Assembly (NCBI GenBank): GCA_947462335.1
Contig: OX381704.1
Span: forward strand, 42,350,942 to 42,414,941
Length of the DNA stretch: 64,000 nucleotides
Direction: 5' to 3'
DNA from: Harmothoe impar
Lineage: Eukaryota > Annelida > Polychaeta > Phyllodocida > Polynoidae
The notes below the pieces were generated by a model. That model made no database searches. It was not told the origin of the DNA and was given only the letters and a program-made list of their open reading frames with translations. Position 1 is the stretch's first letter. Each line of letters begins with the position of its first letter. This document shows positions 1 to 12,900 of the stretch, in pieces. Both the position numbers and the translations under genes were made by a program.

Positions 1-831
1 CATTTACAAGAACAGAAATAAAGCCTTGCAAATGCTTTGTTGGCGCTAACTTTCATCATTCACCCTATATACCGCTGATTTTGACATACACAACTGTTAC
101 TAATAAATAGAAATAACAGCTTGTTAAATTCGCTTGAACTACTAATCACATTTTAGTTAGCCTAAGCTAGGCTTATATACCTGCATGACCATAGGACTTT
201 AGCTCCCAAAAGCATGCCTCACCTAGAACATCCCAAACACAGAAACCTCAGCAGTAGCCTTGGCTTAGATGCGGCTGCATTAAAAACCCACAACATATTA
301 CAACTATCATATTCCAGTTATATATACATATACTATATCAAAGACACAAAGCAGGTAGGAAATAAACATAAATTTTCTTGGCATAATAGAAAGAGATATT
401 GTTGCCAAATGCTTATAGAATCCAATTAGAAAGCGCCCGTCGAATTCTAGAGATATACACCAGCAGTCAGTAGAAATAATGGGGTAATCTATACACCTTA
501 TGGAAGATGTGATCTGTCGTTATACCTTATGTTCTTCTGTTGGTACTAGCCTATGGCTAGCAGTAGTATGTTGACAAGCATGAGTTAGTGCAAGGGAGAA
601 TAGACAAAGAGCGCAGCGTACATACATTATAATATACCAAATATAATTTCAATAAATCCATATAGTGTTCCATGTCATACAAATTGCAAGCATGGACTCA
701 GGAGGGCACCAAAACCAACAGAGTGTTTGCACTGGTCTCACGGATTTCACTTAGAGGAAAGAAGAAGTGGTAGTGCTGTTCATAAATAATGGTGATGATG
801 CTAAATAGTTCCCTAAACATTTTGCTTCCAG
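1..831 (+). other. eag intron (or upstream) sequence
   Basis: AT-rich sequence upstream of the PAS exon. I see no earlier EAG PAS exon (for example no SNDGFC-like word in any frame) and no recognisable repeat. It ends in a poor polypyrimidine tract before the acceptor at 830-831. Confidence 0.7.
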
Positions 832-960
832 AAACTCCATTATGGCTGTTACTCCATGTAGCTCCCATAAAGAACGAGAAGGATGCGGTGGTGTTGTTCC
901 TCTGCACCTTCAAGGACATCACGGCCTTGAAGCAGCCTATAGAGGACGATGCTGCCAAAG
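832..960 (+). CDS. eag: eag exon: end of PAS domain
   Basis: Acceptor CAG at 829-831 and donor GTGAGT at 961. The translation runs [17 protein letters not shown], then [18 protein letters not shown], which is the last strand pair of the EAG PAS domain ([30 protein letters not shown] in the family). The exon opens with two bases that finish a codon begun upstream and ends one base into a Gly codon. The PAS domain packs on the CNBHD and slows deactivation in EAG channels. Upstream PAS exons are not in the 831 bases to the left. Confidence 0.95.
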
Positions 961-3900
961 GTGAGTTACTGAATTCTGTCTATGAGCTGCTCATACCAAT
1001 TCCAAAGGGGAATCAACATGTCACACTCTACCCCATACATGTGTCCAAGCATGGGGCCCTCTGTACAGAGGGTCCACGTATAAACTCTGTTTCCGCTCTC
1101 CATATTATATATTCCCACTTCCCTAGCATGTCGCCTGATCACAACTGGTTAGTGTATCTGGATTATATCAATCCTAAATCACCTCCTCGTGTATGTCCAG
1201 GAATGGCCTTTATCTGTTCAATAACATCTACATTTTATTAGCACTGTAAAGCATGATGGTCAAATATCACATGTCCATAAATATGTACAGCTGATGTAGC
1301 CTCTCGCCCTCCTTGCATGTCAGCCCTCTGATCCCTCTGCAGATCTGTAGACACCGTCATTTGTGACATTCAATCATCACTATAATGCCAATGTGTTGGT
1401 CGCCACCAAGTACAAAGACTGAGAAAGGGACTCTCTTTCGAAGGCTTGAAAAAGAAAACATCACCAAGAGAATGTTTCTGGCACATGAATATCCACATTG
1501 ATGATTCAGAATTCCTCTGTAATACGTATGCATTATATCCAAAGGCCTAACAGTAGGCTCAATGGACACGCATAGCGCTTGTCTATACCTTTCACATCCT
1601 TTGGTATAGAATGATAACCCACGAGCGCAGCTGTTGTAATAATTCCGCGATACCCAAAAACTGCTTGTCCCCCTGCCTTAGTGACTGGGTACAATTCCCT
1701 ACTGTAGCTGCTTAATGACCGATTTTCCATCTTGACCTTACAGACATTGGGGGTGAGGATAGAACATTTGATTCTACATTCCAGTGCGACTTTGCATTGT
1801 TCCTTCTATTATGATACCTGCTTCCTTGCGCCTCACGCTGTATCCATTGCTGCTTTAACCGTTGCCGCTCTTATTTTAAAGAATTGCTACTTCATTTTTC
1901 AACTTTCATCTAAAACTTACCCACACTCACACATGTTCATAATATAGCACTAGCTGAATTGACCTTTGATAAACTACTACCACAAGATATTTCTTCTTGA
2001 CTGCCATTTAAGATAACACTTTTTAGTAAGTTTTGTACACTCAATATATTTGTATTACAGCAGTACACTTTCAAGTAAGATTGAGAAAGCAATAGACAGG
2101 ACCTTGTGGACGGTTCCAATTTATTTGTTATTATATTATCATCAACACAATGGACTTTTTGGTGTGACAAACACCTATCAAATATTGTACACATTATACC
2201 TTATTGGGCAGCAGACCAACAGGCTCTTTTTTCATAATTTCTTCATTTGCTACATCCAAATAGCTAAGTATCAGTATGAGTAGCTTTTAATTTACACACA
2301 CATTATTTATTGGTTTTACATCCTTTATTGCAAGAATTACAATATGTACTATCACATTACATTACCTTCTGTTTTTAGCCCCAGACAGTTAACTAATTTC
2401 GTCTTAGAGTAATGCTATGTTATTACAGAAGTAACAATACATACCTTATATTCTCCCTTGTGCTGGGGAGCTAACTGTACTATTATCTCGGGTACAACTA
2501 ATTCATACCTTAATGTTTAAAGTATACATCAAAACACTACAATGCTTTTAGCTGGTCCTCCAATTGGACTTCCCCTGCATAAATACCTCGATCACAATGG
2601 CAACCACTTCACTTTCATCTATACCTTGCATGTTTCTCCCACTTATACCCTGTGAAACATACCTGCCATGTATATGCTATGCAAATGATTATGATATATA
2701 TATTCACCCTTCCACTGCGCTTCCCATTTCTCATACATACTTTTCGACTTCCCATTTCAGCAGGTCCTGCACCAGGTAATTCTAATATTTCTGGTGAATC
2801 ATAACAGTCCAGACGCCTTTAATATATCTTTGAATCTCCGCACCACCCATATTTATCTCCATATCTATTATTTAAGGGTTCCTTATGTAGAAAAGAACTA
2901 ATGTCATCACACATCACTTCAAAATAGAGCGCCACATACCTTTACAGAACACCAAGCTACATAGCATACCTTCCCAATGCTGACCATATAGTGTGCAATT
3001 GTATAAGCTACCAGATCTTAAGAGCACCTAACTATTTTTAAGTAATATCTTTTAAGTAAAAGCTAATTTATAAATACTTGATTGATACTATTAAATCATA
3101 AATTTGCTTTCAATTTTACATGTGTGTCACACACATTAATGAACGAATTTTCTGGTATATCCACTTTTAACATCTGGCTAATCATGCATATTACCTTTGT
3201 CGACGTTATTTTTGAAGACACATTGTCAGTGAAATAGTGTGTTGTGTGAATTTTATTGAACGCACCAAACTCAATACATTTTCCTACTTTTTGAGGTAGC
3301 TTGAGATACAAATATTAGCTTCTCTGTTTCTTTCTATAATACCTTTCTTTAACTGAAAACGATAGCACTGTTGACATATCCAAATGCACAAACAAATACC
3401 ATTTGACGTCATTTTCCCAAAGACGAACGAGATCGGTAGTTTTGCAAGGAACCGAAGAAATCCCTATGCATTTGTCTGTAGTCGGCCCTAATATTATATT
3501 CCAGGTAGACCTCTTTGCCGTAGAGAGAGCGCATGTCTTATTTTGCATTTTTGTTTATTTAGAAGTAGACATAAATCTGCGATGCAAATGCAATTCTAAA
3601 TGGCATTCCCTCTGCATGAAATGCAATGAATAAACCTGTTGACATGTGGTTTGGTGTGATGGATAGAAGATAACTAACTCTTTATTAACATAGGAGTCTT
3701 TGGTAGATCTAGATTGTAAAAAGGAATTCATGTCACGCCGGTAGAATTTCTAGTAGAAATTGGTGTTAGATTACATGTACAAACATCTATATCTATGCTA
3801 GATACAACTGTTTGCCTGAGAGAATGTATAGTAGACTACTAATCATTGTTGTTATAGGATATATATGCAGAGCACATTATGAATAACCATTATTTACTGT

Positions 3901-6900
3901 TATTCAATCTATTATGTTGGATCAGCTGGTTCCATTGATTGCCACATCTCCATTCAAGTGGCCTTATGTCATAATTATTTTGATAAGAAAAAGTCATTGG
4001 ATTAATCTATGCCGCTTTGATGGTATTCTAAATATAGGAGACGAGACGGAAGAAGGAATAAGTAAAGAACTATTTCATTAAATGCACGCATGATATGAAG
4101 CAAAACAGTCAAGAGCTATGGAACTTCATAAATTATGGCTCACAAACGCATGTATTTGTGGTTGTTAACGAACCAAGAAGAGTGCGGTGCAGAGAATACT
4201 GTACTTAATCTCTATCAAAACTAAAGCAGGCCTGCGATTTAATAAGGGTGTGCCTAATTAGATATTCTTTATTCATGATCTGTTCCAATAAAGTAACATT
4301 ATTTCGGGTTTATTTGAGAAGAATGAATAACCCTTACCGATACGAATAGGACATTTTAATCTTATGAAAAGGAATGCACTGTTGTACGATTCACTAAAAA
4401 AGGGCGGATGAGCACATCATCGCCCCCTAAAGAAAGAAAATGTATTCTTCACACAGAGCACATTGTATACACAGTGGTTATTGCTCACTTGTCTGAAGGT
4501 TGAATTATAAATAGAGTGCAGTGTGTTCATGGTCTTGTCTCAGATACGTGTTCACAAGTATTTCAGGTGGCACAGCACACCTTCTCCGACACAATGAGGT
4601 CTGTGAACGTCCTAAAGTGCTGCCGTGTGACACTCAGCAAAAGCATGAGGTCTGTGAACGTCCTAAAGTGCTGCTGTGTGACACTCAGCAACACCATGAG
4701 GTCTGTGAACGTCCTAAAGTGCTGCTGTGTGACACTCAGCAACACCATGAGGTCTGTGAACGTCCTAAAGTGCTGCTGTGTGACACTCAGCAACACAATG
4801 AGGTCTGTGAACGTCCTAAAGTGCTGCTGTGTTACACTCAACAACACCATGAGGTCTGTGAACGTCCTAAAGTGCTGCTGTGTGACACTCAGCAACACCA
4901 TGAGGTCTGTGAACGTCCTAAAGTGGTGCTGTGTGACACTCAGCAACACCATGTGTGTGCGGATTTTACCAAGCTTACATGTAGTCCCGTACTGCAACCA
5001 AACCGTAACGTTCATCTGTGACTGTCTTATTGAAGTGTGCGTGCCCATGAGTGCGTTTTGCGACTTCACCATCAGATCCGATTCTCTCTCTATGTACACG
5101 CACGAGCAATTGCAGTTTGACAGTCATAATAGAGAGGCAGATCCTGTAAAAACGATGAGCGCTCTGTATTTGTGTAACTCGCTTTACCCCATGCCAGTGC
5201 CTGCGAGATTGATGCTTTCTGTCTATGAGGGATTGATGGGTGATTGGTTTTGTTTTAGGACTGAGCAAGTTCGCGCGTCTGGCCCGGTCCGTGACGCGGA
5301 ACAGGTCTGTCCTCATGCAGTTCTCGTCCCATGTTCCCAATACACCCAAGGCAGATACCTCCAAACCTTCTCCACTCGCCAATGTAAGTATGTGCCAGGT
5401 GCCTGCTCTGGTGAAGCATCGACCAGTTAAATAGTGTATTCATTGTTTGTTATTGTAACTCAGGTAAGATCAACCGATGTAAGACATATATATGCCAAAA
5501 CTGACACCGATGACACCCATTGACGCAAAAAGCAGTGACTGCACATTGTTGAAAGTCTTGCTGTAGCTTTGTCTGTGCAAGACACAGCAAATCGACATTA
5601 AAACTAATGATGTAGTAAGTCGTTGAAGGCAGCTATGTCTTAGACTGCATTGTGGGTTATGATAAGAATATGGCATCTCAATGAAGTTGACGGAATAAAC
5701 CTTGCTTTGAATTCTTTCATGTAGTAGTATAGGGGAAGTATACGGATATGGATAGGTTATAGCGGGAGTAGTGTAATGAAAGTAGCATTTGGATCAGGTA
5801 TAACTAAAGCTATAATTAAAGTTATCCTTTATCTCAGGGAGGTTTAAGGCATTAGCGCTTAAGTAGCTCCAACTCATTAACGACTAAGGTGCTGATAGAA
5901 CTTATTCTAACCCTCTTAATGTGAAACGTGGCAAAAGTTACGAGGGAAGCTAATCTGCAGACCAGTTCCAGTTTTAAGTAACCTCGGGTCCGACAGCACC
6001 AGCAACTATCAAAGCTGTGTGCAGAGTTCTGTTTTTTTAGAGCTAACTCTGCCGACTCATTTCTAACACAGCACATCTGCAACCTTAACCTTAGGGACCT
6101 ATCATTAACTATGTAATCCTGCTCCAGCAGTAAGACTAGACATGCTCCGTGTGCCCATGCGTGGTCTGGTTGCCATGAGCAGCTCTTGAGGTGCTCCCCT
6201 GACTGACTGTGCACGCTGTATATCGGGCAGCGCATTCCCCTCCCCAGGGATGGCTCTGATAAGACAGACATGGTCCCCTGCCTCTTGGCGGCATGATCTA
6301 GGAGAGGAGTCTGCCAAGAACATGCTTTGATCCCCTATGCTAGCCGTGTTTCAAACTGACCACTCAGAGCAAGGGTCACGAGGGATCCAAGCCTTCATAG
6401 TTAAGAATGGGGCTCTACGGATTTACTAGATATAGACGATTCCTCATAAAACTCCATCTTTATGTATTACAAGGCAATGGTTATCATAAAAACAGCATTA
6501 TAAATGTCTCAAATTATCAAATGACTTGTGTGTATGAATATTGCATTACTTAAGATAAACATATGATATTCACGGTGCATAAACACAATACATGTAATAT
6601 ATCTAACGTACATAACTTAGTCTATTATCCTAATAAGTATTTACTCTCTTTCCATCTTCACATTCTCTATTAAAACATGTCATCAAATGCTTTCTTTTTC
6701 ATTTCTTCCCATTATAGATGATGAATCTAAACGCAGATATACTCCCTCAATACCGACAAGAAGCCCCCAAAACTCCCCCACACATCATCCTCCATTATTC
6801 CACCTTCAAAGCTACATGGGACTGGATCATACTCTTTTTAACCTTCTACACCGCCGTTATGGTACCCTTCAACGTGGCCTTCAAGAATAAGACAATGGAC

Positions 6901-9900
6901 GATGTACCCTTGTTGGTTATAGACAGCATCGTTGATGTTGTCTTCTTCATTGACATTATCCTCAATTTCCACACAACCTTCGTAGGGGTAACAGGAGAGG
7001 TGGTTTCAGATCCCAAAGTCATCCGAATGAACTACTTGAAGAGCTGGTTCGTCATAGACCTTCTATCATGCCTACCATATGATGTCTTCAATGCATTTCA
7101 ACACGTTGATGATGTAAGTACAGTCCACATGTTTAAGCAGTAGAATTCACAGTAGGATCAAACAGAACCAACAAATAAAACTGAATTTGAAATAGTAGAA
7201 GATCCGTTTACACTGCCTACTTTGGAATCTTACTTTTGATTAAAATGGAGTAGAAAGTTATGTTCATGATTTGCAAATTGTTAAATTTCCCCCCAAGTAA
7301 TCACCGTTACTTCATTGCACATTTTCAGGCGAATAGATCCTTATGGTACACTCATAACAAAATCCTAGAAATAATTCTCGCGCTGTACACGTTACAAACA
7401 AACAAACACGCTTTGAAACACAAGTAGATTGGTGGGAAACAATGAATACTATACATGCTTTCATCATATGTATGTAGCATTTCATCCACAGTCCAGCAAA
7501 GCATGGTACTTTATTGAAACATATTTCTGGTATTTTACATGGTTTTCGTTATGTTTGCGATGTGGACGCACAGTTTGAAGTAAGTAGCATGTCCTGCGTA
7601 CATACAGTGCAACATTGGTAAACTCTCATAGAGACTATCAATTGACATGAAACATAACATAACATGATTGAAGGGTAGGCAAGGTTTGTGGTGACTAGGA
7701 TGACTAACCATCAGGACCTGTGAGCTGCCAAGCAAAAAGGATGTTCAGCATTACGCTGAGGGGGGCATCCTTTTTGTGTGGCTGCTTACAAGTCTATCTC
7801 TGCATTGATTAGCAAAACACTAAATTAGACAGATGTGTACATGTGTCATGAAGTGTTGACAATCAATCATTCTTCTCTATCTCTGTTATTGACACATCAG
7901 ACACGAATTATTGTACGTCACTGACTGCTCATCTACCAGAACCCCATCTCACCACTGAGAGTGTGGACTTTTTGCATAGTTTCTGCAGTTACAGAAAGTA
8001 CCTGAGGAAACACAGGAATGCCATTTTGTGATGGGTGGTAGACTGTTATCTCACAAAGAAAACCATAACAGTAATGTTGCACGAACACATGATGTTACAA
8101 TTTGGTCAGTGTAGGGAGGAGTCTTGGAAGTTGTGACACTAATCAATTGAATTGCATGGAGTGGGCTTTTTGATAATGGTAGGACGAACAATGCAACATA
8201 GAATACGTTAACAACGATAGTACTAGAATTGAATATATTATTAAAGAGAAAACATTAGATTCAACCTCAATACATGTACCTAGATATAAGGAAAACAAAC
8301 GTTTTACTCCTATTTTTGTAAACTAGTAGAATGTAGCTCAATTTTAAAGTTTATTCTTATATAAGCAATACGTTCTTAAGGAAGTCAAATACTCCCTAGG
8401 TCAATATCTTAACTTCCTCATACAATAAACTGTCATAAGTATTTCTTTTCGACATTTCCTCAATTTTCCTAGCTTTGTAGTAGGTTCCCATTATTCCCGC
8501 TTAGGCTATTACAAATAGCTATTGGAATTTAGACATGTGTCATTTTCGGGTATTTTGCCAATTTCTTCCACGCCCCCATCATAACATAGCTCTCTGAGCT
8601 GCCTATTGGCGACAGTGGCATGACAAAATGAGGAGCTGTTGGCTTGAACCCAGAAAGGCCTCCGTTGACGTAACCCTATACTCTATTCAACTATCCTGTA
8701 CTAAATATTACTTTCCTCTTTTTCATAGGATCTTTCCCTGGTCGACGTGCTCTAGTTCATCCCTCTTGTATAGCTTTGCGTCTCTCTCCCTTGTCAAACC
8801 TCCATATGCAACTATTAACTGGTTCGCACGTTGGTCGTATGTCATGCGGGCAATAATAGAAATCCATTGGCACACATTCAATGATCATCAATGCACAGAT
8901 ACATTTAATTCAAGCTTCCCTTTATACCATGACATTACCATTCTTGCGACAGAACTCCTGCTTGGATCGAAAACACGTCATTTTGGGATCCTTCCTTTCA
9001 GAGAAGGCTGAAAGGCATGGTGAAAAAACTGGGGAATTTTATACTCTGCACAATGTGCTTAACATTTCTTTCATACACCATTCTCCCCAGTTTTATGAAT
9101 ACATGCAAATGATGTCACAAATCATCCAAGCAGAACTAACCCACAACAAATAACATGCATAAACTATTATGACAATACATTACCAACAGGTCCAGTCTGT
9201 TCTTGTACATTAGTATTATCCCAACGCAAACACATATGTAACTATGTACAATTGATATTCGAACAACGATTGAATCAAGCATGATTATACTATCGTCCTA
9301 GTTGATACTTAAACAACTTTAACATAGAATTACACTGACTACATTGCATAATCATAGAAATGAAAATGCATACACTTTGCTTCACGGTAAACCCGTTCAA
9401 CTGAACTTTATACTATGATAAAACAAACGCTTGGCCACATAGTTGTGTACTTATCCATGCTCTGTATTCTGGCTTTCAGGGCATCAGCAGCCTTTTTTCC
9501 GCGCTCAAAGTCGTGCGCCTGCTGCGTCTTGGGCGAGTGGCCAGAAAACTTGACCACTACCTGGAATACGGTGCTGCAGTTTTGGTCCTGCTCATCTTCA
9601 TGTTCGTCCTAGTGGCCCATTGGCTCGCATGCGTTTGGTACAGCTTTGGCGAAAGTGAAGCAAAGCAGGGTGTTACCAATGGATGGCTATACAAACTTGC
9701 TGTAGAGACCAAGAAGGAATACAAAGAAGTGAACAGTTCTGGCACACCCACGGTTACAGGGGGACCGGAATCTGGAGAAGCGTACGCGACAGCGCTCTAT
9801 TACACTCTGTCATGTATGACCAGTGTCGGCTTTGGTAACGTCTCATCAAATACAGAACTTGAGAAGACGTTCACTATACTCATGATGATCCTCGGATGTA

Positions 9901-12900
9901 AGTAGCATCATATTGATAGACCTGGACAGAGTATCTTTACACTGCCACAGTCTTCTTGGCCATAATGTTAGGGTTTTATCCAACTGTGCCCGTATAGTTT
10001 GATGTAGACTAAAATGGTGTGTCAAATGCTTTAGGGAAATCTAAGGAGAATCATGGACCCGTAGCAAAAATCATTGGGTAATGGTTTCAGATCTGGTCTG
10101 TACTCCTGAATCTAGTCAGTTTCCACACTTACTACTATTACCACTAATGCCAACAAGATCATGAGTTAAGAATAAGACATTGGCAAGCCCTACTAATGAC
10201 CCATTTGTCCATACTGATGACCTCGTTCCCTTGTTCTTTCAGCTCTCTTATATGCCACGATCTTCGGTAATGTGACAACCATCTTCCAACAGATGTACAG
10301 CACAACAGGGCGCTACCATGAAATGCTGGATAGCGTCAGAGAGTTCATGAAGATCCATGAGGTTCCTAAGGCCCTAAGTGAGAGGGTCATGGATTATGTT
10401 GTTTCTACCTGGGCAATCACCAAGGGTATCGACACTGGCAAGGTTAGTATTAGAAGCATACTGTACATGTCACACCTCTAGTATGGTACCCTGCCCACTG
10501 AGGACATTTCGCCCACCACAAAATTAGCAAATAACCTATTATATCTAAGCCATTTGATATTGAAGGTCGCAAAGAAAATAGAAGCGGTGTCTTTAAGATC
10601 ATCAAAGTATCTCCCAATTTCCAAACATCCCCTCAGTGGAGACTGTGCCCATCAAATAACTTGCTCACCCAGTAGGCGTAGCTATATGAATATTTCATTA
10701 CATCAGCTGCATATGTGTGTAATGGAATTACAAGGTCCTGGGTTAGCTTATTCAATACCACTTAAATTGGTGAGGGGAATTGGGAATTGCATCAATCATC
10801 TGGGAACCGATTTTCGTTATTTATGGATTGACACCAAGGAAATAATTCGGAAGCGTTTGCAATAATTCTTACTTGCAGCATGGTGGCGGAAGCTCAAGCT
10901 CCACAATGAAATTCAGTTCAGGACACCTTGTCACTTTAGAAAACTGTGTCAGTATGTTTTAGAGACAAGAACATTAGTATCAAATATTAGAATAGCTCTG
11001 TTGTAAACTCTTTCTATAGTGTTTGCAGTGCATGCATCAGCAACATCCCTTGCCATTGTCCCAAACAGCAGACGTCGCAGAGCCTTACATTTCATATTGG
11101 AGTTGGGCCTGGGGTAATACAAATGGTTTCTGTGATAATTCAGCTTATGCTACAATAATAGTAGTTTTCCCAGGCGAAAATGCAACTCCGTGTGATCAGA
11201 GCTTTGTCAGGACAACTCGCCCTAGACATTACCCCCGCCCCCCAGGACCCTTCCCCTACGACGTTGTACACCTTTGTCCCAGAATCACTTGAAGCCTCCG
11301 GGCATTACACAGTGGGAGATCTAATAATCATCAACTAACCCAGAGCATGGACTAAGCAACATCTAACAGGTGTAACCAGATAGCTTACCTGTATGTGGCA
11401 TATAAGGAAATGGGGGAACTTCTAGATCACAGCTGCTAGGCATTAATTATGATTGGAATTGGGAATCCGAGATGTAGGCTAACTAATTGACAGTCGGTGG
11501 TGGTATATATTCCTGCTACAAGGCAGTAGTTTGGTCTCCTGCCTTGATACTGACGTCACCCTAATTAGGCAATTGCTCCACTACTGTACTCCAGCCTTCA
11601 CCCTACAAAGCAGTAGTTCCTCTCCTACTCTAATCCAACCTTCACATTAAAAAAAAGCAGTATTTCATCCCCTACCATAACCCAATCAGTAGATCATCCA
11701 ACTTTCACTCTACCAATCAGTAAATCATCTCGTACCTTCAGACCTACCAAGCAGTAGTTAACCTCCTACCCTAATACAACCTTCACCCCATCAGGCAAAT
11801 GTCCAACCTTCATCCTGTAACTCAACCTACCTCTCAAATATCAAGATCTCTCTGTGGCTGCAATACCTGAATAGATGACCTTACTTTGAGAATGTCTGTG
11901 TTCTTTTACCGCCATCGGCAGGCTGTTTCTTCTTGTTGCTAGGCAACACAGAAGGACAAACACCGCACCTCATGCCTCTAGTGACTAATAGGATGATAGA
12001 TATGGTGTATTGAGGGGGAATTCCGGCACCTTGCATAAATCAACCATAAGTAAGGAATAAACACATCTTACAGACATGTGTAGCCGAGCTCCTTGACGTA
12101 TCCGACTACTTCATACTCGTACAGACTCTCTGTGCATAAGTAACATTAAGAACAAAGCCAGGAAAGCTAGCCACAACCACACGTAGGGCAGACTGGGGGT
12201 GGGGGTGGTGGTAGTAGGGTTGGTAGAGGGTAGGGGGGTAGGGAGTCTGTATTGATGTCCTCATTGATCGGCATATTTCTAGGCTTCGTCAAGGACATCT
12301 TAGACGCGAACTCGGTGACATCAGACGGTGCCTGGTTGGGCAGGGCCAACGGGCCGGCGGGCTGGCAGGGTGCGGCGGGGTCGTGGGGTTGAAGAGGGTG
12401 GTAGGCTGGGTGTGCATGTGGGGTTATCTAGGTGTCTCTGGGTTAGACGGTGCCTATAAGCATCCAGAAGGATCTACTAGGACATTCCGTGTGGGCACTG
12501 CTAGCCTATACCAAGGTGCGACAGCCTAATTACGTGGCCGAACTCTTGTTTATCATTCTCCATCCAACCCCTCCTCTAGCTGCTGATACAGCCCACCGAT
12601 GAGCCTCCACCCCAAACTCTCCGTCAGTATAGAGACAGGTGAACTCTCTGTAAGGCCATAGTTACCATCTTATTGACTCTTTGATTCAATAGGAGGTTCC
12701 CCTGGCCCTTGACCACTATGATGGGCTGGTTGGAAGTGTACATACACACATATACAGAGGTTGTGTCAGCAGATCCGCTACCTTTGTTCTTGCCTCTCAA
12801 TCCCCCTCTCTACCACTCACCTGTCGTTTTTAAGGTAACCAACATACCTTTTCATGTCTGTCCCTTGATGTATGGCACCTCTTGGAGCTATGATAGCTCT

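Noticed and set aside
4516..5430. 304-codon open frame overlapping the minisatellite and an eag exon
   Set aside because: It is open because the 51 bp period is a multiple of three, and it reads the eag exon in the wrong frame. The minus-strand frame at 4563-5099 has the same cause.
9013..9098. Inverted repeat of AAAACTGGGGA around 55 bp
   Set aside because: Too short and spaced to call an element or RNA.
10554..10865. Possible alternative eag exon after the C-linker exon
   Set aside because: The translation has no EAG similarity and the neighbouring exons already join in phase.
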